The notes under the pieces: model-generated
Databases searched by the model: none
The model's input: only the letters and a program-made list of their open reading frames with translations
What the model was told of the DNA's origin: nothing
Translations under genes and position numbers: made by a program
Source of the DNA: JBNJEM01 sp051745935
GTDB lineage: Bacteria; Planctomycetota; Planctomycetia; Pirellulales; Pirellulaceae
Direction: 5' to 3'
Assembly (NCBI GenBank): GCA_051745935.1
Contig: JBNJEM010000392.1
Span: 1-7,468, forward strand
Length of the DNA: 7,468 nt
Shown: positions 1-6,552 of the stretch, one piece after another
Numbering within the stretch: position 1 is the first letter of the stretch
Layout: each line of letters begins with the position of its first letter

Positions 1-380
1 GCGCTCCGCCCCATGCTAAGATGTGGCCCGCCTTCAGCGGGCGGCGGGGACGTCCCGTGGTGATTTGTACCCGCGGGGCAACGGTGGGCTGGTAAATAGC
101 CGGGAAGCTGAATGGGATAGCGAGAATGCGCAGTGCGAGTCTGTTGCGCAACTTGTTATTTCACGGGGTACGCCAAGAGCTTCAACACGATAGACACCTT
201 CCGCCGTAACGTCACCTACGCCGAACACAGAGGCATCCTCAAATGCGCGACAGTCACCTAAGAAATTGACCACCCCACCGCTGGGCTGGGAGGCAGCCGA
301 AACCGTCGCCGGCCAGCTGGACCACAAGCGTCTGCACCGCTCGGCTGCGCGCGGTCAGCTGCATGCCGAAATCGAGATAT
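1..380. other. Left-edge region with no recognisable gene; one GC hairpin
   Basis: I recognise no gene here. A minus-strand open frame (about 34-327) exists, but it has no family motif, is Ser/Pro/Arg-rich and resembles no protein I know; it could be a decayed gene or chance in GC-rich DNA. The clearest structure is a 6-bp all-GC hairpin, GCCCGC (26-31) and GCGGGC (37-42), with a 5-nt loop. It has no T-run on either side, so it is not a canonical intrinsic terminator. The region ends at the tandem repeat array that starts at 381. Confidence 0.4.
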
Positions 381-681
381 ATTTCAGGCGGTTGGATTAT
401 TCCGGATGGAAAGCTGCCCGACGCAAGCCGTCCTCCCGTTGGTCGGACTCGCGGCGGAGAAAGTCATCCGCGACCGGTATATTTCAGGCGGTTGGATTAT
501 TCCGGATGGAAAGCTGCCCGACGCAAGCCGTCCTCCCGTTGGTCGGACTCGCGGCGGAGAAAGTCATCCGCGACCGGTATATTTCAGGCGGTTGGATTAT
601 TCCGGATGGAAAGCTGCCCGACGCAAGCCGTCCTCACCGTTGGTCGGACTCGCGGCGGAGAAAGTCATCCGCGACCGGTAT
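381..681 (+). repeat. Tandem array of three 100-bp repeat units
   Basis: Unit 1 (381-480) and unit 2 (481-580) are identical over 100 bp. Unit 3 (581-681) matches except for one extra A in the middle (TCCTC-A-CCGTT), making it 101 bp. Units abut directly without spacers. Each begins ATTTCAGGCGG and ends CGACCGGTAT. Since 100 is not a multiple of three, the reading frame shifts at each unit, so the long open frames through the array are by-products rather than a repeat protein. Near-identity points to recent local duplication. Related single copies lie at 1171, 4580, 6403 and 7371. Confidence 0.97.
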
Positions 682-1170
682 ACAACGCGAACGGGTTCGG
701 CCGGCGTCCAATGGGCGGCCAGGACGACGTCATCCTGAATGATCCTGCTGGATGCCGTCGGCGCGACCCTACCCAAGTCCATGGTCGACCGAGGCGTCCA
801 AGTGTCCACTAGAGAGAAGCGCACGGAACAATGCGAAACTCATTGATATGAAACCACTTAAGGGCCATTCTCTTGTCAGGATCTACTGGTGTCAGGATCT
901 ACTGGTGTCAGGATCTACTGGTGTCAGGATCTACTGGTGTCAGGATCTACTGGTGTCAGGATCTACTGGAAGATCCGCTCCAAGTCGCCTCACCCATTTT
1001 CGGACCGCTATTGTAGCACTGGGACGCCTTTGATACCCTCTCCCGCCGTCCTCCGCCCCGCTCTAACCGCGCTCGAATGCAGTGAGGAACGTGACGATCC
1101 CTCGGACAAGCCGAGCGCATTGACAGCCACCGGTCTCACGCCCGCCAACGGCTGATCATGCGACAAGGGT
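682..1170. other. Gene-free spacer between repeat array and solo repeat copy
   Basis: No convincing coding region is seen on either strand. Open frames on the + strand run through the 16-bp minisatellite (875-970) and consist largely of its translation. Outside the minisatellite I see no RNA gene, terminator or known motif. Confidence 0.5.
875..970. repeat. 16-bp minisatellite, six units
   Basis: Six head-to-tail copies of GTCAGGATCTACTGGT occupy 875-890, 891-906, 907-922, 923-938, 939-954 and 955-970. They are perfect except for the last base of the final unit (A for T). There are no spacers, so this is not a CRISPR array. Each unit contains one GATC. The 16-bp period rotates through all three frames, which argues against a coding role. 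Perfect short tandem units are prone to slippage, so copy number may vary between strains. Confidence 0.97.
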
Positions 1171-1271
1171 ACTTCAGGCGGTCGGCTTTGTCCGAGTGGA
1201 AAGCTGCTCGACGCACGTCGTCCTCCCGTTGGTCGGACTCGCGGCGGACAAGGTCAATGCGCGACCCGTAC
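1171..1271 (+). repeat. Solo copy of the 100-bp repeat upstream of the O-antigen ligase gene
   Basis: This diverged copy aligns end to end with the array unit, with about 15 substitutions and one 1-bp insertion near the 3' end (by-eye count, about 84% identity). The central block (TCCTCCCGTT then GGTCGGACTC) is unchanged. It carries the GTCGG and GGACAA variants shared with the copies at 4580 and 7371, unlike the array units (GTTGG, GGAGAA). Both ends show GTAC. It lies 63 bp upstream of the ligase start in the same orientation. Confidence 0.93.
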
Positions 1272-1274
1272 ATT
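1245..1274 (+). promoter_or_regulatory. Possible sigma70-like promoter formed by repeat end, driving the ligase gene
   Basis: CGGACA (1245-1250; 4 of 6 to TTGACA) is followed after 18 bp by TACATT (1269-1274; 4 of 6 to TATAAT). The -10-like box is formed across the repeat/flank junction. A start near 1281 would leave a leader of about 54 nt before the ATG at 1335. The match is weak alone; it is listed because the same arrangement recurs at the other gene-proximal copies. Confidence 0.3.
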
Positions 1275-1320
1275 GATTCTCCGATGCTTACCGGTTGCAT
1301 GGTCGGGGGATAACCCAGTT

Positions 1321-1325
1321 GGAGG
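1321..1325 (+). promoter_or_regulatory. Shine-Dalgarno site (GGAGG) for the ligase gene
   Basis: GGAGG lies 9 nt before the ATG at 1335. It decides that start over the next in-frame ATG (codon 51), which would remove the first membrane segments. Confidence 0.75.
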
Positions 1326-1334
1326 GACCAATAG

Positions 1335-3983
1335 ATGTCCGTTGATTCCCGGATCCGCCGCAAAAAGCACTGGTTGCTCAACTCGTTCAGCGACTATGGT
1401 CTACTCGGGCTCGTATTCGTGGCGCCCCTGTTCCTGGGGGGCCGGCATCCCATTGGGCGCCTTGTGTTCGTGGCCCTGGCCCTCATGACAGCCTGTTCGG
1501 CCATTTTTGCCATGTGCTTGCAGCCGAAGCACCAATTCAGGACAACGGGCCGGGAACTGCTGCTACTCGCGGCGCTCGGCCTCCTTGCATTCCAATTGCT
1601 GCCGCTTTCCCCGCCGGTGTTGAGTTGGGTATCGCCGGCAACGTCCGACCTGTTGCCCATGTGGCGTTCGGGCGGGGAGGGTTCGGGACAACTCGGAACC
1701 TGGAGTACCATCTCCCTTATTCCTCAATCCACGCGAATCAGCTTCGTGATGTTGTGCGCCTACGGGATATTGTTCATCGCGGTTGTTCAGCAGCTCAAGG
1801 ACCTGGAAAGCATCGAACGCGTCCTTAAATTCGTGGCGATGGGCGCGGTGTTCATGGCGGCGATTGGTTTGTTGCAATTCTTCGTCGGCAACGGAAAGTA
1901 TCTGTGGATTTATGAGCATCCTTTTCGTGATGCTTCGGGTTGTGTCAAAGGCCCGTTCCAGAACCAGAACCATTTCGCTCATTTTCTGGCTTTGGGAATC
2001 GGTCCGCTCATATGGTGGTTCCAGCGTGATTTCCGCGCGAGCGGTCGCCGTACAATGCCCATTCGATTCGCCCAAAACCGGAGCAACGGGGGAGTCACGA
2101 GCGGGAAACTGGCCATTACGATTGCCCTGATTACACTGACCATCGCCGGCCTACTGACGTTCTCCCGTGGTGGAATCCTGGTGATGTTTGTTGCCGGCTT
2201 GACCTCCGTGGGCCTCTACGTTTACCGAGGCCTTTTCGGAAGGAAATCCCTCATCGCTGTTGGCGTGGCCACGTTGGTCGTCGGCGCAGCGCTGATGATT
2301 TATGGCTACGAGCCGTTGGTCAGTGAGTTCAAAACGCTCCAATCCCGTGAAGAACTCTCCCAGGCACGCGAAGACCTCTGGACTGCCATGACCGCCGCGA
2401 TTGCCGATTATCCACTATTGGGGACGGGAGCGGGCAGCCATCCCGAAATCTATCCAACCTACATGGAGCCCCACTACGACGTTGAATTCACTCACGGAGA
2501 AAACGGCTACCTCCAGGTGCTTCTGGAAACGGGAGTCATCGGCTTCGCGCTGCTGCTGTTCGGGATCACGACCAGCCTGCAATGGTGTTACCATGCCTTC
2601 AAGCATTCGAGCTCCCTTCGGATGACAGCCGCCACCGGCGCAGTTACCGCTGGGATTATGGTGAGTGTCATCCACTCGCTGGCTGATTTTGCGTGGTACA
2701 TTCCAGCCTGCATGTCGGTTACCGTAATCCTGCTGGCATGTGCGTGCCGTTTGGCGCGGCTGGCAAACGACTCGTCGGAAAAATCGGAAAAACAGCACGC
2801 GGATCCGGAAGACCGACTGACATTCCCCCGGCCCGTGTGGGCAACGGTTTTGGTCGGTTTAACCTGTTTGGGGGCGGTCATGATGGACACGATGCTGCCA
2901 CCCGCCCTCGCATCGCCCCACTGGGAGCGCTACCTGAAACTCTCACTGGATTCCGACGGGGAACAACTGACGGATGCCGAGACTCGGATCCTGCTTCGGG
3001 ATATGGATCGGCATCTGGAACGCGCGCTCGCGCGGCACCCTCTCGATGCGCGCGCCAATTCCCGCTTGTCCACGGTCAACGTGCGGCGGTTCGAGTTGGA
3101 GCAGCGACTAAGCATCAATCCCATGCCGCTAACGCAGATCCGTGAGGCGGCGATCAGCTCTGAGTTTCCCACGCGAGAGTCGCTCCACGATTGGCTGAAT
3201 CGAGCCGTGGGAGCGAATTTCAAGTACCTCCAACGGGCACGGCGGCATGCCCGGCGCGCCGTCGCGTTCTGCCCCCTGCAGGGCGAATGTTATGTCCAGT
3301 TGGCCCACCTCGCTTTTCTAGAAGGCACTGGAGCGGCGGCGAGGAAGAAGCAGTACGTCGAACAAGCCCTTCGCGTGCGTCCCCATGACGGCGCCGTACT
3401 GGTGGCGGCCGGCAGCGAGGCGGCATTGGAGGGGGATTTCGAACGCATGCTTGCTTTGTGGAAAAAAGCCTTTCACCGGGAACAAGAAGTGCAAACGGAT
3501 TTGATTCCCATTTTGGCTGATCGCCTGGCACCGGAATTCATTCTCTCGGCCTTCGCCCCCGATACGACGGCACTGGGCCGTGTTTTCGCTCATTATCGCA
3601 AGTCGGGCCGCGAACAGGAGGCCGAATTGGTTGGCCGGGAGTACGTGGAACACCTCATGAACGATGCACGGACTGAGGAGGATACGGATCGGGCCGCTAC
3701 TCTGTGGCGCAAAGCCCGAAATGTCCATGCCTTTCTCGATGACACCGAGTTGTCGATTCGGTGCGGGAGAGCGGCCATCCAGCTGAAGCCAAACCACTTC
3801 GCAACCCGCCGCAGACTCGCCAAACAACTGGTCAACGCGCACCGCTACGCGGAGGCGCTGCGAGAAATCACATGGTGCCTCAGGCGCAAACCGGGCGATC
3901 CGGCCCTGACGAAATTACAGACCACCGCCGCTCGCCAAAAACTCGAAAACGCCGAACGAACGAAAGCCCCGCTGCGACGCTAG
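1335..3983 (+). CDS. O-antigen ligase/polymerase (Wzy_C family) with C-terminal TPR-like domain, 882 aa
   Basis: This is an inner-membrane protein expected to join undecaprenyl-linked glycan units: either ligation to an acceptor (WaaL-like) or polymerisation (Wzy-like); sequence alone does not separate these. About 12-13 hydrophobic segments span residues 21-517. Wzy_C hallmarks are visible: NQNHFAHFLALG (210-221), TFSRGG (275-280) beside a membrane helix, REDLW then PLLGTGAGSH (345-369), and THGENGYLQVLLETG (386-400), where family members usually have a conserved His-Asn/Glu-x-x-L run before a membrane helix. Residues about 530-882 are soluble with repeated Ala/Leu/Arg helices, for example around 633-690 and 806-852 (AIQLKPNHFATRRRLAK, then YAEALREI); I read these as TPR-like repeats facing the periplasm. 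Such fusions occur in planctomycetes and other bacteria. The GGAGG site supports the start. A repeat copy lies upstream, and the stop is 18 bp from a convergent gene. Confidence 0.93.
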   Translation: MSVDSRIRRKKHWLLNSFSDYGLLGLVFVAPLFLGGRHPIGRLVFVALALMTACSAIFAMCLQPKHQFRTTGRELLLLAALGLLAFQLLPLSPPVLSWVSPATSDLLPMWRSGGEGSGQLGTWSTISLIPQSTRISFVMLCAYGILFIAVVQQLKDLESIERVLKFVAMGAVFMAAIGLLQFFVGNGKYLWIYEHPFRDASGCVKGPFQNQNHFAHFLALGIGPLIWWFQRDFRASGRRTMPIRFAQNRSNGGVTSGKLAITIALITLTIAGLLTFSRGGILVMFVAGLTSVGLYVYRGLFGRKSLIAVGVATLVVGAALMIYGYEPLVSEFKTLQSREELSQAREDLWTAMTAAIADYPLLGTGAGSHPEIYPTYMEPHYDVEFTHGENGYLQVLLETGVIGFALLLFGITTSLQWCYHAFKHSSSLRMTAATGAVTAGIMVSVIHSLADFAWYIPACMSVTVILLACACRLARLANDSSEKSEKQHADPEDRLTFPRPVWATVLVGLTCLGAVMMDTMLPPALASPHWERYLKLSLDSDGEQLTDAETRILLRDMDRHLERALARHPLDARANSRLSTVNVRRFELEQRLSINPMPLTQIREAAISSEFPTRESLHDWLNRAVGANFKYLQRARRHARRAVAFCPLQGECYVQLAHLAFLEGTGAAARKKQYVEQALRVRPHDGAVLVAAGSEAALEGDFERMLALWKKAFHREQEVQTDLIPILADRLAPEFILSAFAPDTTALGRVFAHYRKSGREQEAELVGREYVEHLMNDARTEEDTDRAATLWRKARNVHAFLDDTELSIRCGRAAIQLKPNHFATRRRLAKQLVNAHRYAEALREITWCLRRKPGDPALTKLQTTAARQKLENAERTKAPLRR

Positions 3984-4001
3984 CAAGTGGGGCCGACTTC
4001 T

Positions 4002-4541
4002 CTAGCTGCCGCTGTCGTCGTCCCTGTTGTGGATCGCCACTGGAACGGCGATGGCCGTGGCGACCACGCCGCCGATGACCCAAGGATTCGTCAGGAACCC
4101 CTTGATTTTACCACCCCCGTGTTGCCCCATGGCCACGGCTTCATCGTGAGTCAACAGGACTTGACCCACTGCACTCGGGGGCGCTGTACGGTTGGTCCAG
4201 ACGCGATAACTCCCCACGCCTCCGGTGGTGTGCAACTGGTATACGCCACCACGAAGTTGGGCCAGCTCGAATTTGCCCGCGTCGTCCGTTCGCGCCGCCG
4301 CGACAGCCCGGCCCCGCTGGCTCAAAACCACGGGCATCGCCGCTTGAGCAACCCCCTGCTGGTTAACAACTTGACCACGCAACGTACCGTCGGCGTCGAG
4401 CGCGACATCACGGGTCTGAACCTTGACTTGTGCTTCCGGGGCGGTTCCATCGCGGTTTGCCGCGAACGCCAGCTGCGGAAACACGACCCCAATGCTGGCC
4501 AGTGCTACCAAATAACTACATACGCATCTCGAGAATTTCAT
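4002..4541 (-). CDS. Exported carboxypeptidase-regulatory-like (Cna-B-like) protein with C-terminal membrane anchor, 179 aa
   Basis: No enzyme motif is present; the likely role is structural or binding, at the cell envelope. Residues 1-27 form a signal peptide (MKFSRC, hydrophobic LVALASIGVV, AFA before the cleavage site). Residues about 45-108 resemble a carboxypeptidase-regulatory/Cna-B beta-sandwich: GTLRGQVVNQQGVAQAAMPV, then TDDAGKFELAQLRGGVYQL, the usual G-x-V-x-D/N, TD-x-x-G-x-F and G-x-Y pattern. A hydrophobic helix (154-170) follows, then the polar tail HNRDDDSGS. Similar small proteins are frequent in planctomycetes, to my recollection. The start is the ATG at 4541, right before the signal peptide; a longer in-frame start at 4757 would translate the upstream repeat and bury the signal peptide. 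Upstream is GGGGGT, a weak ribosome site. It is convergent with the ligase gene, with no terminator hairpin in the 18-bp gap. Confidence 0.8.
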   Translation of the reverse strand: MKFSRCVCSYLVALASIGVVFPQLAFAANRDGTAPEAQVKVQTRDVALDADGTLRGQVVNQQGVAQAAMPVVLSQRGRAVAAARTDDAGKFELAQLRGGVYQLHTTGGVGSYRVWTNRTAPPSAVGQVLLTHDEAVAMGQHGGGKIKGFLTNPWVIGGVVATAIAVPVAIHNRDDDSGS

Positions 4542-4575
4542 AGCTCGTACCCCCGTACAGGAACCCAAAACTTCG

Positions 4576-4604
4576 ATTGTACCGGTCGCGGATGACTTTG
4601 TTCG
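4576..4604 (-). promoter_or_regulatory. Possible promoter at repeat end upstream of the anchored exported protein
   Basis: On the minus strand CGAACA (4604-4599; 3 of 6 to TTGACA), a 17-bp spacer and TACAAT (4581-4576; 5 of 6 to TATAAT) fall at the 3' end of the repeat copy. A start near 4569 gives a leader of about 28 nt to the ATG at 4541. Confidence 0.35.
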
Positions 4605-4680
4605 CCGCGAGCCCGACCAAGGGGAGGACGGCTGGCGTCCAGGAGCTTTCCACCCCGACAAATCCGACCGCCTGAAGTAT
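4580..4680 (-). repeat. Solo copy of the 100-bp repeat upstream of the exported protein gene
   Basis: Read on the minus strand it runs from ACTTCAGGCGGTCGG to CGACCGGTA, with about 15 substitutions from the array unit (about 85% identity by eye) and no net length change. It belongs to the GTCGG / ACAAAG subfamily. It ends about 38 bp before the ATG at 4541 and points toward the gene. Its outer flank reads TATAC and its inner end GTAC, so both ends carry a TA. Confidence 0.93.
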
Positions 4681-4784
4681 ACAACCGACCGTAGACACTT
4701 ATCGGACCGACCACCCGTGTTCTGCAGTTCCCGAGCCGCGAACACTGTATTTTTCATGACCCGGTCTCGGTCAAATTCATCCGG

Positions 4785-4952
4785 CTAGCCCCACTTGCCA
4801 AAGCAACGAATCTTTGCCAGAGCCACAGCATCGGCAATACCGGCAATCAGGACCAAGGTCAGGGCCAAGAGACGGCCAAGAGTTGGTGCTTTCGTGACCC
4901 AGCAACCCGCAAATGCATGGCGGGGGCGCTCTGAAAGGCTGTTGCTTACATG
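4785..4952 (-). pseudogene. Possible remnant ORF with one hydrophobic helix
   Basis: Between an in-frame TAG (4953-4955) and the TAG at 4785-4787 there are 55 open codons on the minus strand. They read in part APTLGRLLALTLVLIAG then IADAVALAKIRCFGKWG, a plausible basic-flanked membrane helix and tail. No ATG or GTG precedes the helix; the first possible start is a TTG inside it. It may be the decayed end of a membrane-protein gene, or chance. I do not recognise a family. Confidence 0.2.
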
Positions 4953-5057
4953 CTAGCGGTGACAAGCCTGGGAAAATGCACAATTTAGACATGACTTGCG
5001 ACTGCGGCTACAGGCCTTGGTCATAACTTGGTCCGCGCGAGACCAGAGGAGGGGTAT

Positions 5058-5156
5058 TTGTTCACTCTATGGGCTCCTAAGAAGGGTTCGCCATTTTACC
5101 TTATTGAAGCCCCAAACCTGGACTTTTCCAAGATCAATTCATGCCGACACGGCTAG
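5058..5156 (+). CDS. Candidate small ORF, 32 aa, TTG start (hypothetical)
   Basis: A strong Shine-Dalgarno match, AGGAGG (5047-5052, extended to GAGGAGGGG), lies 5 nt before TTG at 5058. The frame reads (M)FTLWAPKKGSPFYLIEAP then NLDFSKINSCRHG and stops at TAG 5154-5156. The composition is ordinary for a protein and richer in Phe/Lys than the surrounding shadow frames. There is no domain, no partner gene and no clear terminator. A purine-rich run can arise by chance, so this is only a candidate. Confidence 0.2.
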   Translation: MFTLWAPKKGSPFYLIEAPNLDFSKINSCRHG

Positions 5157-5200
5157 CATCCGAGGAACTGACGACCGAGGCCGTATTCGCGGTCAACTGA

Positions 5201-5245
5201 ATTCGCGCGGGCCCCCAAAAACGACCATCTTCGCACCGCGCGAAT
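5201..5245. repeat. Perfect 10-bp inverted repeat with 25-nt spacer
   Basis: ATTCGCGCGG (5201-5210) and CCGCGCGAAT (5236-5245) are exact reverse complements. As RNA they would form a very GC-rich 10-bp stem with a 25-nt loop. No T-run follows on either strand, so it is not a standard intrinsic terminator. It lies about 235 bp beyond the peptidase stop codon. It could be a protein-binding site or an mRNA 3' structure. Confidence 0.75.
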
Positions 5246-5416
5246 GAAGCAGACCACGAATGGGCGTGTTCGGACTTCGGCCGCTTACTGGACGCCTGCG
5301 TACACTTCCTCCCGTATTCGCGGCTACATCACGAACGCTGAACAGGACGAAATGACTGCGGAGCGCGCCCGGATCGGTCGCATGCGGGGGGCGATGATAC
5401 AGTCGCCGGAGAAGTT

Positions 5417-5444
5417 TCCGACCTCTGTCCTCCGACCTCTGCCC
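5417..5444. repeat. Tandem duplication of a 14-bp unit
   Basis: TCCGACCTCTGTCC (5417-5430) is followed directly by TCCGACCTCTGCCC (5431-5444), with one mismatch. On the minus strand it reads as GAGGTCGGA-type units. It sits 35 bp beyond the stop codon of the peptidase gene. Confidence 0.8.
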
Positions 5445-5478
5445 TCTTGGATCCGCTTCCTCTCGATACCGGATCAAA

Positions 5479-6297
5479 CTATCGCTTCCACGAGCGAAAA
5501 TGTTCCGTGAACCGACGTTCCAGGTCGGGAATTCCACGGCGGAGCCGCTCGGAGAGGGCGCCGGGCGGCTTGTGAGCCCGGATGTCGGCCAGATACCGCA
5601 CCAATTCGGTGTGAGCTTGCTTGGATCCATGCAGCATGAAATGGGTCCAGGCCCATGCGCCGCGGTATTCACGGGCTCCCATTTCATTCAAGCTCTCAAT
5701 TTCTTCTAGATCCTCTATTTCGGGCACCAAACCCAACCAAGCGCTCCACTTGGTCATTTTCAAGTGCGGGCTTCCGAAAGCCCGTTGGTCCGGCGACATT
5801 TCGAAGTACTCCGCCAGCCCCTCATCCAACCACAACGGGACCATGGGCAAATCGCTGTGAAGCAAGGCGTGCGTCGATTCGTGCCGCACATCGACGTCAA
5901 AATCATCGCTTTGATAGGCGAACACCAGCCCGTTGTCGTCATACTTCACGTACAAGGCTCGCCGGAATGGGACTTCCGGAAAATACGTGTTCATATAGGT
6001 TTCATAGGTGGATCGCTTGGCAAACAAGAACAGGTGTATCGGGGTCCGCGTCCGGCCGCTATTGAGCGTCTGGATCAAGTCGCGTTGTAGTCCACTCAAT
6101 TCGTTCAACAAGTCCCGATGTTTGCTGAGCGAATGATCCGCATGAAAAACAAACGATCCGGCTATTCGCTCGTCCGGCCAGCGGGGTTCAACGGCGCCGG
6201 CAGCAATGGCATGCGCCAGCAATAGTGCCAGGCCAAGAAAGGCACAAGCCAGGAATCCGGGAAACCGGGACGGGCGAGACAACACATCCATCTCCAT
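5479..6297 (-). CDS. Secreted HExxH metallopeptidase-like protein (peptidase MA / DUF1570-like), 272 aa
   Basis: Predicted exported zinc peptidase of gluzincin type; substrate unknown. From the ATG at 6297, residues about 13-35 form a signal peptide (FLACAFLGLALLLAHAIAAGA). The core has VRHESTHALLH with HExxH at 139-143, followed by PLWLDEGLAEYFE (154-166), whose Glu (159 or 163) is the expected third zinc ligand; this HExxH-to-WLxEGLAEYFE layout is typical of peptidase-MA-like families. Before it lies an alpha/beta segment (IHLFLFAKRSTYETYM) that matches the family's usual pre-catalytic strand-helix. The C-terminus (226-272) is helical and basic. An in-frame ATG at 6351 adds 18 Arg/Pro-rich residues and has GGAAG upstream; I prefer 6297 because it gives a normal signal peptide, but 6351 is possible. 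It lies downstream of the phosphatase gene, separated by more than 200 bp and a repeat copy, so co-transcription is uncertain. Confidence 0.85.
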   Translation of the reverse strand: MEMDVLSRPSRFPGFLACAFLGLALLLAHAIAAGAVEPRWPDERIAGSFVFHADHSLSKHRDLLNELSGLQRDLIQTLNSGRTRTPIHLFLFAKRSTYETYMNTYFPEVPFRRALYVKYDDNGLVFAYQSDDFDVDVRHESTHALLHSDLPMVPLWLDEGLAEYFEMSPDQRAFGSPHLKMTKWSAWLGLVPEIEDLEEIESLNEMGAREYRGAWAWTHFMLHGSKQAHTELVRYLADIRAHKPPGALSERLRRGIPDLERRFTEHFRSWKR

Positions 6298-6397
6298 GTG
6301 ATTTGGGCGGCGGCAGGGGGCCGAACGGCTGCCGGGCCTTTCCGTACGCATCCCATCGGACTTCCACGCACGGGTGCCGCGGAATTTCGCTCGATAT

Positions 6398-6426
6398 CTT
6401 ATATTTCAGGCGGTTGGATTTTTCCG
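6398..6426 (-). promoter_or_regulatory. Possible promoter at the left end of the repeat, upstream of the peptidase gene
   Basis: On the minus strand TATAAG (6403-6398; 5 of 6 to TATAAT) lies across the repeat boundary. A weak CGGAAA (6426-6421; 3 of 6 to TTGACA) sits 17 bp upstream. A start near 6391 would give a leader of about 40 nt to the ATG at 6351 or 94 nt to 6297. Low confidence. Confidence 0.25.
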
Positions 6427-6502
6427 GTTGGAAAGCGGCCCGACGCAAGCCGTCCTCCCGTTGGTCGGACTCGCGGCGGAGAAAGTCATCCGTGACCGGT
6501 AT
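6403..6502 (+). repeat. Solo copy of the 100-bp repeat between phosphatase and peptidase genes
   Basis: It is full length (100 bp) with four substitutions relative to the array unit (96% identity), so it is the closest relative of the 381-681 array and probably a recent copy. It lies in the opposite orientation to both flanking minus-strand genes. The element is flanked by TAT on the left (6400-6402) and ends TAT on the right, consistent with a TA-containing target. Confidence 0.95.
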
Positions 6503-6505
6503 AAT
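6477..6505 (+). promoter_or_regulatory. Perfect TATAAT -10-like box at repeat end, antisense to the phosphatase gene
   Basis: TATAAT (6500-6505) forms at the junction of the repeat 3' end and the flank. CGGAGA (6477-6482; 3 of 6 to TTGACA) lies 17 bp upstream. Transcription from here would run on the + strand into the 3' end of the phosphatase gene, starting about 40 bp before its stop codon. Function is unproven. Confidence 0.3.
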
Positions 6506-6552
6506 GTTTCGTCACCCTCCAGAATCGGCCGACTCCGCCCGTGTTCCTTTTC

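Larger units (their letters stand above)
4682..5478. other. Long gene-poor stretch between exported-protein gene and peptidase gene
   Basis: No confident gene is visible. What it does hold: a minus-strand open frame without a start codon but with a hydrophobic helix (4785-4952); a possible 32-codon TTG-start ORF after AGGAGG (5058-5156); a perfect 10-bp inverted repeat (5201-5210 and 5236-5245); a 12-bp direct repeat CCGTATTCGCGG (5181-5192 and 5312-5323); and a 14-bp tandem duplication (5417-5444). Together these suggest decayed or non-coding DNA. Confidence 0.5.

Noticed and set aside
401..470. Conserved RNA hairpin in the repeat (CGGATG with CATCCG; CCGAC with GTCGG)
   Set aside because: Both stems form in the array units, but they are not preserved or compensated in the 1171, 4580 and 6403 copies, so base-pair conservation does not support a functional fold.
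266..812. Three overlapping + strand open frames of 110-158 codons through the tandem array
   Set aside because: They are translations of the 100-bp repeat in different frames. The unit length is not a multiple of three, so the same DNA is read in all frames, and no protein family signature is present.
381..970. CRISPR array
   Set aside because: The 100-bp units abut without spacers and the 16-bp units also have none. No cas gene is in the window.
3984..4001. Bidirectional terminator between the convergent ligase and exported-protein genes
   Set aside because: The 18-bp gap contains no inverted repeat and no T-run.
4002..4757. A 251-residue version of the exported protein starting at 4757
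   Set aside because: Its first 72 residues would be translated largely from the repeat copy, and the signal peptide would be internal. The ATG at 4541 gives a normal exported protein.
5193..5687. Minus-strand open frame of 164 codons overlapping the peptidase 3' end
   Set aside because: It lies out of frame over the peptidase gene and extends into gene-free DNA with low-complexity Arg/Gly/Ser content. The peptidase frame carries the real motifs.
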